A stretch of 44,841 bases of DNA, from contig CAMYIJ010000016.1 in NCBI GenBank assembly GCA_947258375.1, positions 1-44,841 of the forward strand. The letters run 5' to 3'. This document shows, in pieces, positions 1 through 6,547 of the stretch. Below the pieces are notes generated by a model, which worked only from the letters and a program-made list of their open reading frames with translations, was not told the origin of the DNA and ran no database searches. The number at the start of each line of letters is the position of its first letter. Position 1 is the stretch's first letter. The translations under genes were made by a program, and so were the position numbers. Origin of the DNA: an uncultured Acidimicrobiaceae bacterium (GTDB taxonomy: Bacteria > Actinomycetota > Acidimicrobiia > Spongiisociales > UBA5794).

Positions 1-135
1 CGTGTTGGCGTTGCCCCGGCACCATGGCCGTATGGCATATATCGGCACACCGGGCGGAATTTGGAGCCCGGCAGACAGGCCCGGCGCGTCAGGCCGGAAA
101 ACTTAAATAACTTATAAAACATCAGTATAGGTTCT

Positions 136-591
136 TCAGGAGGGTATGCGCGTGATCTCGAGCACGACGCCGTCAACACCGGTAACTGCGACGCGCGTAC
201 CGGCCGGCAGGTCGTCCCCGGTGATGCGCCAGGTGGAGTCGTCCACCCGCAGCTTACCGATGCGGTTGACGACCGGCTGTTCGAGCGTGAACGTCCGGCC
301 GAGGTACTGCTCGCCGCGACGGTTCAGGGCAGGCTGGTCGGTGGTTGCGGGATTCTGTCGCTGGTAGCGGCGAAACAGTGCGATGCTGATGACTGACAGG
401 CCGGAGAAAATCATCAGCTGGTATTGCCACCCCAGGTCCGGAATGGCCAGTATGACCAGGCCCACCACGCCTGCTGCGACCGCCAGCCACAGGAAAATAA
501 AGCTCGGCGCCAGTACCTCGATTAACAGTAAAATCCCGGCCAGGATCCACCAGTGCCAGTAATCCACCTGTGCGAGCAGCGCTTCCATCAT
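136..591 (-). CDS. NfeD-like membrane protein
   Basis: About 151 residues starting at the first of two adjacent ATG codons, with an AGGGA element about six bases upstream. The N-terminal half is strongly hydrophobic (residues ~12-60, two to three membrane segments containing LLLIEVLAPSFIFLW). The C-terminal half looks like the small soluble OB-fold of NfeD proteins (GEQYLGRTFTLEQPV, then a run ending VVLEITRIPS). NfeD proteins normally partner a stomatin/SPFH protein in membrane quality control; no SPFH gene is visible here because the window starts just beyond the stop. Sequence style and codon choice look proteobacterial and unlike the rest of the window, so this gene may not belong to the same chromosome as what follows. 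Family call fairly sure; origin inferred. Confidence 0.8.
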   Translation of the reverse strand: MMEALLAQVDYWHWWILAGILLLIEVLAPSFIFLWLAVAAGVVGLVILAIPDLGWQYQLMIFSGLSVISIALFRRYQRQNPATTDQPALNRRGEQYLGRTFTLEQPVVNRIGKLRVDDSTWRITGDDLPAGTRVAVTGVDGVVLEITRIPS

Positions 592-1451
592 GCCGATCCC
601 TGCTTCTGCACAACCTCTTTGGCGACCCTTATTTTGGCATTCTGATCCAAGGGATGAGCCGAGCCGCAAACCGGGCTCACATCACCCTCTCACTGTTCAT
701 CTTCCAGTCCGTGGAGGAGGAAGAGGAGCTCTATCCCCGCATCGTGGGCGCGGGCCTCGTCGACGGGATTCTCTTGACTGCATCTCTCATGGGTGATCCG
801 CTGCAGACCCGGCTCATTGACGGTGCTATCCCGTTTGTGATGGTCGGTCGTCCCGACCGACCCGACATGGTCAGCTATGTGGACGCCGACAACGTGGCTG
901 GGGCGCAGTGCGCCGCCGAGTACTTGCGCGGGCTAGGCCACGAGCGAATCGGTTATATAGGCGCGCCGCTGACGACGACGGCGGGTATCGATCGCCTCGA
1001 AGGATTCACAGATGGACTTGCCAGGAGCGGCGGGGTGGTTCGTCCGGAACTTCGGCGCGACGGAGACTTCTCTGAAGGAAGTGGCTACGAAGCGATGTGC
1101 AGCATCTTGGCCGCTCGGCCCGATGCCGTTTTCGTCGCGTCGGACACCATGGCCGTCGGGGCATTGTTGGCACTCCAGGACCAGGGGATACGTGCGCCGG
1201 ACGATATCTCCGTCGTGAGCTTCGACGATTTGCCGGCGGCCAAGCTGACGCGTCCGCCGTTGACCACTGTGAGGCAGCCGATTGCTGACACCGGTGTCAG
1301 AGCGGTTGAGCTACTACTGGATCTCGTGACCGGCAGCGTTGCAGGCCCGCAGGCACATGTTCTGCCGACCGAGATCGTGATCAGGGATTCCGCGGGCCCT
1401 GCGGATGGTTCCGAGGCTGCAGGCGTGTCGGCCCCGGTAGATAAGCCCTGA
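570..1451 (+). CDS. LacI-family regulator lacking its DNA-binding domain
   Basis: The protein is a periplasmic-binding-protein-like sensor domain of the LacI/GalR family. Recognisable LacI landmarks are NLFGDPYFGILIQGMSRAAN, VAGAQCAAEYLRGLGHERIG, DAVFVASDTMAVGALLAL and DDISVVSFDDLPAAKLTRPP, and the tail ends near TEIVIRDSAG. About 285 residues are open from a GTG at 570, but the family homology starts only near 600 and the usual N-terminal helix-turn-helix of about 60 residues is absent. It faces the GH16 gene convergently, so in the intact genome it probably regulated the glucan locus, plausibly through the operators near 10117-10275. As written it could bind a sugar and dimerise but not bind DNA. 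The truncation coincides with the suspected join. Confidence 0.8.
   Translation: MRAALPSCRSLLLHNLFGDPYFGILIQGMSRAANRAHITLSLFIFQSVEEEEELYPRIVGAGLVDGILLTASLMGDPLQTRLIDGAIPFVMVGRPDRPDMVSYVDADNVAGAQCAAEYLRGLGHERIGYIGAPLTTTAGIDRLEGFTDGLARSGGVVRPELRRDGDFSEGSGYEAMCSILAARPDAVFVASDTMAVGALLALQDQGIRAPDDISVVSFDDLPAAKLTRPPLTTVRQPIADTGVRAVELLLDLVTGSVAGPQAHVLPTEIVIRDSAGPADGSEAAGVSAPVDKP
590..612. other. Probable chimeric join or rearrangement breakpoint
   Basis: To the left is an NfeD-like gene with its own start and ribosome-binding site. To the right, homology to LacI-family sensor domains begins abruptly with LLLHNLFGDPYFG at about base 600. A LacI protein should carry some 60 residues of helix-turn-helix and hinge before this point; the frame instead continues into the antisense of the NfeD start region. 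The two halves therefore meet mid-gene. A join made during assembly is the likeliest cause, but a real recombination event cannot be excluded. Confidence 0.6.
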
Positions 1452-1468
1452 CAGCTACGTTCGATGTG

Positions 1469-1487
1469 CGGTGAGCTCAGCTCACCG
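1469..1487. terminator. Inverted repeat between convergent genes
   Basis: A perfect 9-base inverted repeat around one central base (CGGTGAGCT c AGCTCACCG) lies between the convergent LacI-like and GH16 genes and includes the GH16 stop codon. It has no T-tract. A short bidirectional terminator is the likely role. Confidence 0.4.
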
Positions 1488-3122
1488 GGTCCACTCGACA
1501 TTGTCGACCTGCATCACGACGCCCTCCTGGTTGCCCCACGCCGGGAAGATCACCAGCGGAGTATCGACCAGACTCAGGTCCAGGCTCGAGCCCGAGTGGC
1601 CGAGCAGGTCGGCGATCGGCACCTTGTGATGGATCCACTCGTCGACGGCCGGGTCGCCGATCGAGAAGTCACCCGAACTGCACGGGTGAACGCAGTCGAC
1701 CTTCATCGTGAAGCCGCGACCGGTAGCGCCGAGATCGACCACGCGTAGGTCGAATTCGACGAACCCATCAGCCCAATCGCTCAGGTCGTAGGTGACCGGC
1801 GCCTGGAAGTAGACGACGGCTTCGTTCGTGTTGAACGTAGTTTGGATGACGGTGCCGTGGTCTGAATCTTCTGTATCGATCAGCTCGAAAGCGAGCGAGC
1901 CAGTTGCGTTGAACGAGTCCCACTTCCAAGGGAAGATCTGATCATCGGTGAAGATGGTCAGGGTGTTGCCAAGCGTCGCCGGATCGAATTCGCCGGCGAA
2001 CGGACCGGTGAACAGGATCTCGGTCGGCTCCGCCGGCTGCTTGCCGGCTACGAGCGTTGCCGAGGGTTCGGAGGTCGCGCACCCCTTGCCGTCGCTTGGT
2101 GACACCCCGCACTCGTAGACCCGCACGTAGTCGACGACCATCTCTTGGGGAAACACGGTCGCGTCGTCGGGCGGACCCGGCCACGTGCCTCCCACCGCCA
2201 CATTGAGCAGTAGATGGAAGCGCTGGTCGAAAGGTGCGGATCCCTCGATGACTTCGGTGGTGCCTCCCTCAGTGGTGATCTGCGAGTACCAGCCGTCCGC
2301 CGTCTGGGTTGCGTAGTGCATGTCGTCGACGAACCACCGGATCTCGCCCTCCTCCCATTCGATGGCGTAGACACGGAATGCGTCAGACGGGTGCTCATCG
2401 AAGAGCTGAACGAAGGTTCCCGAGTTGACGTTCGAGGGCCACTCGGCGCCGAAGTGGAGTGTACCGTGGACCGCGTTGTTGTCGGGGGTAAAGACGGTCT
2501 TGAGGTTGATCGCCTCCATGATGTCGATCTCGCCGCTGGCGGCCCAACCGCCATACTTTGAGTCAGTGGGGAGCATCCAAATCGCCGGCCACAGCCCCTG
2601 ACCGAACGGCAGCTTGGCGCGAACCTCGAAACGCCCGTAACGCCAGTCGCCTTTGTCCTTGGAACGAATGCGACCGGACGTGTAGGGCAGCGTCGCTGTG
2701 CCGAGCTCATCGGCATTCTCCCAATCCGCAGAGCCGTCGAGGCCGGTGAAATCCTCCTGCACAGCACGGATGTGCAACATCCCGTCGCTGAGGTAAGTGT
2801 TTTCGGCGCGGTTCGTGTAGCACTGCAGCTCCTGGTTTCCGCCACCCCAGCAATTCTGCTCCCATCCCCATTTGCTTTCGTCGAGTTCGGCGCCGTCGAA
2901 CTCGTCCGACCAGACCAGCTCCCATGCCGTACCACCGGGGTGGAACGACTCAGGCGCGGCGACCGGCGGAATCACTGCCGTTGTGGTCGTCGATGTGGGC
3001 GGAGATGTGGTGGTATCCCCTGCCGCGCTGGCGTCAACGTCGACGGAGTCGCCGCATGACGCCAGCATGATGGTTGCGGCTGCCGCGACCCACAGATATC
3101 GGTGGTGGGGGGATCGAGTCAT
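1482..3122 (-). CDS. GH16 endo-beta-1,3-glucanase lipoprotein with C-terminal binding module
   Basis: A 546-residue lipoprotein predicted to hydrolyse beta-1,3-glucan (laminarin-type) at the cell surface. The start at 3122 gives a clean signal peptide with lipobox LASC (Cys23) and a Thr/Ser/Pro linker to about residue 60. The GH16 domain spans ~67-345, opening with WELVWSDEFDG. The catalytic signature GEIDIMEA places nucleophile Glu198, Asp200 and acid/base Glu203; YVRVYECG closes the fold. A second module at ~385-546 (from FTGPFAGEFDP to the C-terminus) resembles the ExoP/CIA30-like jelly-roll found on glucanases and probably binds glucan. The gene starts 22 bases after the ParB-like gene at 3145 on the same strand, so it may be co-transcribed with that triplet; no strong Shine-Dalgarno is visible. 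Laminarinase is favoured over agarase or carrageenase by the overall sequence and neighbours. Confidence 0.9.
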   Translation of the reverse strand: MTRSPHHRYLWVAAAATIMLASCGDSVDVDASAAGDTTTSPPTSTTTTAVIPPVAAPESFHPGGTAWELVWSDEFDGAELDESKWGWEQNCWGGGNQELQCYTNRAENTYLSDGMLHIRAVQEDFTGLDGSADWENADELGTATLPYTSGRIRSKDKGDWRYGRFEVRAKLPFGQGLWPAIWMLPTDSKYGGWAASGEIDIMEAINLKTVFTPDNNAVHGTLHFGAEWPSNVNSGTFVQLFDEHPSDAFRVYAIEWEEGEIRWFVDDMHYATQTADGWYSQITTEGGTTEVIEGSAPFDQRFHLLLNVAVGGTWPGPPDDATVFPQEMVVDYVRVYECGVSPSDGKGCATSEPSATLVAGKQPAEPTEILFTGPFAGEFDPATLGNTLTIFTDDQIFPWKWDSFNATGSLAFELIDTEDSDHGTVIQTTFNTNEAVVYFQAPVTYDLSDWADGFVEFDLRVVDLGATGRGFTMKVDCVHPCSSGDFSIGDPAVDEWIHHKVPIADLLGHSGSSLDLSLVDTPLVIFPAWGNQEGVVMQVDNVEWTR

Positions 3123-3144
3123 GGGGCGTCCGGGGGCTCGCGTT

Positions 3145-4098
3145 TCATGGCTGGCGGTCGTCCGTCGCGGGAGATCGCCGTCCTCTCCGATCAGGCGTGG
3201 CGCCGGGAATCCGCTCCTTCGCCTCCTCGATCGCAACTCGCGCTTTGGCCTTGACCTTGGTAGTGGCAGCCGATTCGGCCGAAGACACTGCGTCGTCGAC
3301 GACGCTTGCCCCGCTCACGGAAACGAGCTCACGGTGCTGCGCATGGACGCGGAGGTACAGATCCGCATCGGATGCCCGAGGAAAAACCTTGGGGAGGGCG
3401 CTGGCGCGGATCCTGCGAAGCGTCGGCTTGTACAGGTTGTCATGCCAATGCGCTACCGCCACTTCGGGCCTGACAATCTCCGTGCGCCCCACCATGAGTT
3501 CAAAGGCCGCGGCTTGGACGATCTCGAGCAGTTCGGCATAGGCGTGGGGACGCGAAGGTTCGACATCGGCTTGGGGCCGGACGCGGTCCAGGCCGGTCTC
3601 GCGCAGGAACCACTGGCGCATCCCCATGTGCACGATATCGGCAACGTCGGTTGCCGCGGTGACGGGCGCCGGACTCTTGACCTCAGTCACCTCGGCATCG
3701 ATGAACTCGTCTCTGCGTTGGCGGGCAATGGCGACGCGGTGGTGACCGTCCTCGATGAAATAGGCGTCGCCGACCTTGAAAGCGATGATCGGCGGGAACG
3801 GTTGGTGGCGAAAAGCCTGCTCGACGCGTTTCCACCGATTCTCCATAGCCCCGCGTTTCGGGAGGAATGCTCGGTCGAAATCTGCAGCGCGGTCCACCGA
3901 CCCGACGATCTGCTCGACGGGGATGGTCCGGATGCCGCTGTACCACTGTTCATACAGACCGAGCTGATCGCGCAAGTCGTCAAACGCCAAGAGCTGATCA
4001 GAGTGTTTGCCGCGGACGAGGCGAGCCAGCCTGCGCCCGATCTCTTTGCGTCGCGCCTTCTCGAAGGTGGTGTAGCCGCTGAGGTCGATCCACATCAT
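3145..4098 (-). CDS. ParB/Srx-fold nucleotide-binding-like protein, copy 1
   Basis: About 317 residues. The N-terminal part resembles the ParB/sulfiredoxin fold: a substrate-loop-like IRTIPVEQIVGSVDR (56-70) and the signature DGHHRVAIAR (Asp117-Arg126). In this superfamily the corresponding motif contacts CTP or ATP, and it serves in ParB CTPases, sulfiredoxin and free-serine kinases. The C-terminal half carries a conserved block, WHDNLYKPTLRRI then FPRASDADLYLRV, also present in the paralogue at 4757. The tail (~285-317) is Lys/Arg-rich and charged. No helix-turn-helix domain is apparent, so chromosome partitioning is unlikely. The start ATG at 4098 overlaps the phosphoesterase stop (ATGA), implying translational coupling; a second ATG follows immediately. 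The substrate is unknown. Confidence 0.75.
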   Translation of the reverse strand: MMWIDLSGYTTFEKARRKEIGRRLARLVRGKHSDQLLAFDDLRDQLGLYEQWYSGIRTIPVEQIVGSVDRAADFDRAFLPKRGAMENRWKRVEQAFRHQPFPPIIAFKVGDAYFIEDGHHRVAIARQRRDEFIDAEVTEVKSPAPVTAATDVADIVHMGMRQWFLRETGLDRVRPQADVEPSRPHAYAELLEIVQAAAFELMVGRTEIVRPEVAVAHWHDNLYKPTLRRIRASALPKVFPRASDADLYLRVHAQHRELVSVSGASVVDDAVSSAESAATTKVKAKARVAIEEAKERIPGATPDRRGRRSPATDDRQP

Positions 4099-4760
4099 GA
4101 GCCGACCTCCAGAAGTCGGAAGGGAATGGCGTTCACGATCGTCGTGGTTCCGAGTCGCCGGTCGGGCCGCTCGAATCCGTGCGGGTGGATATGGCCGTGC
4201 ACGAGATAGGAGGGCTGAATCGCCTTGGTCAACCGGTGCAGAGCCTCGATGCCCCGGTGCGCATTGTCGGGACCATCCCCACACCGGGCAGGCGGTGCAT
4301 GCGTCACCACCAGATCAACGGTTCGGCTTCTCACGGCGAGCCGATAGCGCAGCATGAGCTTCGCAACGCGCCGATCCATCTGCTGTTGCGAATACTGGTT
4401 GGGGCCTTCGTTGTAGCGGATGCATCCGCCGAGTCCGACTAGCCGCAACTCGGATATCGAGACGATGCGGCCGTCGATGTTCTCGCAACCACGCGGCCCG
4501 GGCACGTCATCGTGGTGGGCGTGCCACGAGAACGCAGCTGGGTCGAGAGGGTCCGTTCGTGCGGAAACGATCTGCGGGTCATGGTTCCCCGGCACGAAGA
4601 CGAGCGGCACGTTGAAAAGGCTGACCAGATACTCGAGGTAGTCGAACGGCAGATCGCCGCACGAGACGATCAAGTCGGGGCAAAGCTCCCTCGCTCCCGG
4701 GCTTTGCAGCTGTGGCGCTAACTCGTCGGCGACGACGAGAACCCGCTTCGAGCGACTCAT
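4095..4760 (-). CDS. Calcineurin-like metallophosphoesterase
   Basis: A 221-residue predicted metal-dependent phosphoesterase. Family landmarks are CGDLPFDYLEYL (Asp36), VFVPGNHDPQ (Asn59-His60-Asp61), VVTHAPPARCGDG and LVHGHIHPHG, which supply the usual dinuclear metal ligands. The first family motif, normally D-x-H near the N-terminus, appears only as VVADELAP, so the usual His is missing and one metal site may differ. The gene is wedged between two paralogous ParB-like genes with four-base ATGA overlaps at both ends, so the three proteins are probably made in fixed ratio and act together. Possible substrates are a nucleotide, a phosphoprotein or RNA; the sequence does not decide. It has no signal peptide, so it should be cytoplasmic. 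Confidence 0.85.
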   Translation of the reverse strand: MSRSKRVLVVADELAPQLQSPGARELCPDLIVSCGDLPFDYLEYLVSLFNVPLVFVPGNHDPQIVSARTDPLDPAAFSWHAHHDDVPGPRGCENIDGRIVSISELRLVGLGGCIRYNEGPNQYSQQQMDRRVAKLMLRYRLAVRSRTVDLVVTHAPPARCGDGPDNAHRGIEALHRLTKAIQPSYLVHGHIHPHGFERPDRRLGTTTIVNAIPFRLLEVGS

Positions 4761-5581
4761 TCCTCGTCCTCCTCGAGCGGTCCCGGTTGCTTCCTCAGGT
4801 CCCCGGCCGCTGTCTCCCAGGCGGCGTCCTCGAGGCTCACCGTCCGCTGGTTCGGAAGCATTGCCCACCTCCTCCTTTCCAGCCACAGGTACAGATCCGC
4901 TTCCGTCGAGTGGGGAAAGGCCGTCATCAGGTCGGCGCTCTTCATTGCCTCAACGGTTGGCAGGTAGACGCCGTGATACCAGTCGTCAGCCACTGCGGCC
5001 CGCGAGAGAAGCTCGCCGCGCTGCTGGATCAGCCGGTAGCCATGGCTCGAGATGGACTCGCGCAGCTTGGCGTAGCCTGCGGGGCGTGAGACGCGCAGGT
5101 CGGGAGCGGGCTCGAGGTCGGCGAGTTCGGTGTCGGCGAGCAGCAGCCTCTGTTGTTCGATATGGATCAGATCGATGATCTCGATATCGGGTGGGAGTGT
5201 GGCGTCGGTGGCGAGTTCCGTGATTTCTGCATCTATGAATGCGACCGCCATCTCCTTGGCCGCGGCCACCCTGATGTGGCCGTCGCGAACGAAATAGGTG
5301 CCGTCGACGCCGTACACCTTGATCGGCGGAAAGTCTCCGTCGGGAAATGCCAGCGCGACTTGTCTCATCCGTTCGCTCTGCTCACGTATCCGCGGCTTGA
5401 ACTTGCGGGTGAATTGTGCGCTCCGGTCTGCCGATCCGACGATCGCAGCCACGGGGATGGCGCTGATACCCTTGTACTCCTCCTGCAAGAGCATGAGTCG
5501 CTTTCGGACTTCCTTCAGCGGAACGAGGCCCTTGGAGCGGCTCTGATCCTTGGCGCGTTTGGCGGAGGGACCGGACATCAT
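4757..5581 (-). CDS. ParB/Srx-fold nucleotide-binding-like protein, copy 2
   Basis: About 274 residues, paralogous to the product at 3145. It has the same order of elements: a basic N-terminus, ISAIPVAAIVGSADRS (39-54), VDGTYFVRDGHIRVAAAK with the signature at Asp100-Lys109, then WYHGVYLPTVEAM and FPHSTEADLYLWLERRRW. The second His of the copy-1 motif is Ile here, so the two copies may have different activities. It lacks the long basic tail of copy 1 and ends with the acidic LEEDEE. Two ATGs are possible (5581 and 5578); an AGGAG lies immediately upstream, with spacing slightly better for 5578. Its stop overlaps the phosphoesterase start. It is first in the triplet, and the promoter should lie in the 155 bases before the divergent Yip1-like gene. 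Confidence 0.75.
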   Translation of the reverse strand: MMSGPSAKRAKDQSRSKGLVPLKEVRKRLMLLQEEYKGISAIPVAAIVGSADRSAQFTRKFKPRIREQSERMRQVALAFPDGDFPPIKVYGVDGTYFVRDGHIRVAAAKEMAVAFIDAEITELATDATLPPDIEIIDLIHIEQQRLLLADTELADLEPAPDLRVSRPAGYAKLRESISSHGYRLIQQRGELLSRAAVADDWYHGVYLPTVEAMKSADLMTAFPHSTEADLYLWLERRRWAMLPNQRTVSLEDAAWETAAGDLRKQPGPLEEDEE

Positions 5582-5736
5582 GCTCCTCGCACTGGTGGCC
5601 GGACCCGGTGGGCGGTTGCATCGCGCCAACTAGCAACGTGAGGGGCAGCGCCTGCACCACGGAAGCGGCTGCCACCACCCAAAGATGTCCACCGGCTAGC
5701 TGCGCCGGCTGGCAGCTGCCATGATGACCGGCCACT

Positions 5737-6285
5737 ATGACGTTGGAGAAGAGACAACCCGGCGAGAGAGCGTGGCGCGCTGCCGCACGGAGGGTGGGCC
5801 GTGCTCTGAAGCTCGACGCGTTCTTCTACGACGCCGTTGCCAAGGAGCCCTCCCTGACCATCGAGGCCGTGGCGGTCGCGGTGATCTCTGCCCTGGTGAT
5901 GGGACTCGGCTTGATGCTCATGAGAGAGATCAGGCCGGTCTGGTGGCTTGTCGGCAGTATCGCCTGGGCAACGGTAGTGCTGGCTCTCGGCTCGTGGTTC
6001 TTCGTGCTTGTCGGCCGCAGGTTCGGCGGTAGCGGGCGCTTCGACGAGATGGTGCGCGGGCTCGGGTACGCAGTCGTGCCGCAGGCCCTCGGTTTCATCC
6101 CGATCGCGGGCTTCGTGCCGGGTTTCGTCGTGGGCGGCCTGTGGGCAACGGCCTGTACCGTCGTTGCGGTGCGTGAGGTGCATGACATTTCGACGGGAGT
6201 CGCCGTGAGGATTGTGATTGCCGCGATGCTCGTGATGGTTGCTTTCTTGCCGCTGGTGGCCATCGCCACGCGATCGGGCACCTAG
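5737..6285 (+). CDS. Yip1-family multi-pass membrane protein
   Basis: A 182-residue integral membrane protein with a cationic amphipathic N-terminus (~1-28), a DAFFYDAVAKEPSLTIEAV entry and four to five membrane segments (approximately 45-65, 70-90, 110-130, 137-155 and 160-178). The arrangement matches bacterial Yip1-domain proteins, whose function is poorly defined. It is divergent from the ParB-like triplet and followed two bases later by a small membrane protein in the same direction. No catalytic motif is visible. Confidence 0.65.
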   Translation: MTLEKRQPGERAWRAAARRVGRALKLDAFFYDAVAKEPSLTIEAVAVAVISALVMGLGLMLMREIRPVWWLVGSIAWATVVLALGSWFFVLVGRRFGGSGRFDEMVRGLGYAVVPQALGFIPIAGFVPGFVVGGLWATACTVVAVREVHDISTGVAVRIVIAAMLVMVAFLPLVAIATRSGT

Positions 6286-6287
6286 CT

Positions 6288-6491
6288 GTGGCAGGCTTGG
6301 TCTTCCTGTTCGGTCAGCCGGCTCGTCAGCCGTTGCGTCCGCCGCCACCAATCTTCGATCTCCTGCTGGCCCTTTTGTTTGCGTGGGGCGGGTGGAAGCT
6401 GTGGCGGCTCGGACGGGGGTGGCGTTCGGGCGCTTTGCTCTTGTGGCTGCTTGCCCTGGGCGGCGCGTATACCTATACGCGTTCATTCTGA
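6288..6491 (+). CDS. Small hydrophobic protein, unknown function
   Basis: A 67-residue frame opening with GTG two bases after the Yip1-like stop. It has a Pro-rich segment (PARQPLRPPPP, ~11-21) and two hydrophobic stretches (FDLLLALLFAWGGWKLW, then GALLLWLLALGGAYTY). The tight spacing and membrane character suggest co-expression with the Yip1-like gene. I recognise no family. A convergent gene ends 57 bases beyond its stop. Confidence 0.45.
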   Translation: MAGLVFLFGQPARQPLRPPPPIFDLLLALLFAWGGWKLWRLGRGWRSGALLLWLLALGGAYTYTRSF

Positions 6492-6547
6492 ACCTCCCCC
6501 GCCACTTCCGAGTCTTCTCGCCGGTCCGGTCGCCATTCATTCGCGCC

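Noticed and set aside
2872..4209. Long open frame on the plus strand opposite the GH16 and ParB-like genes
   Set aside because: It is the antisense shadow of two well-supported genes in high-GC DNA; its translation is low-complexity and Arg-rich, with no family likeness.
3145..5581. Chromosome-partitioning (parABS) locus
   Set aside because: There is no ParA ATPase, no helix-turn-helix in the ParB-like proteins and no parS-like repeats seen nearby.
5578..6540. Minus-strand frame of 320 codons opposite the Yip1-like gene
   Set aside because: It is dominated by Thr/Arg/His/Asp composition typical of antisense of a hydrophobic gene; the plus-strand membrane protein is the better call.
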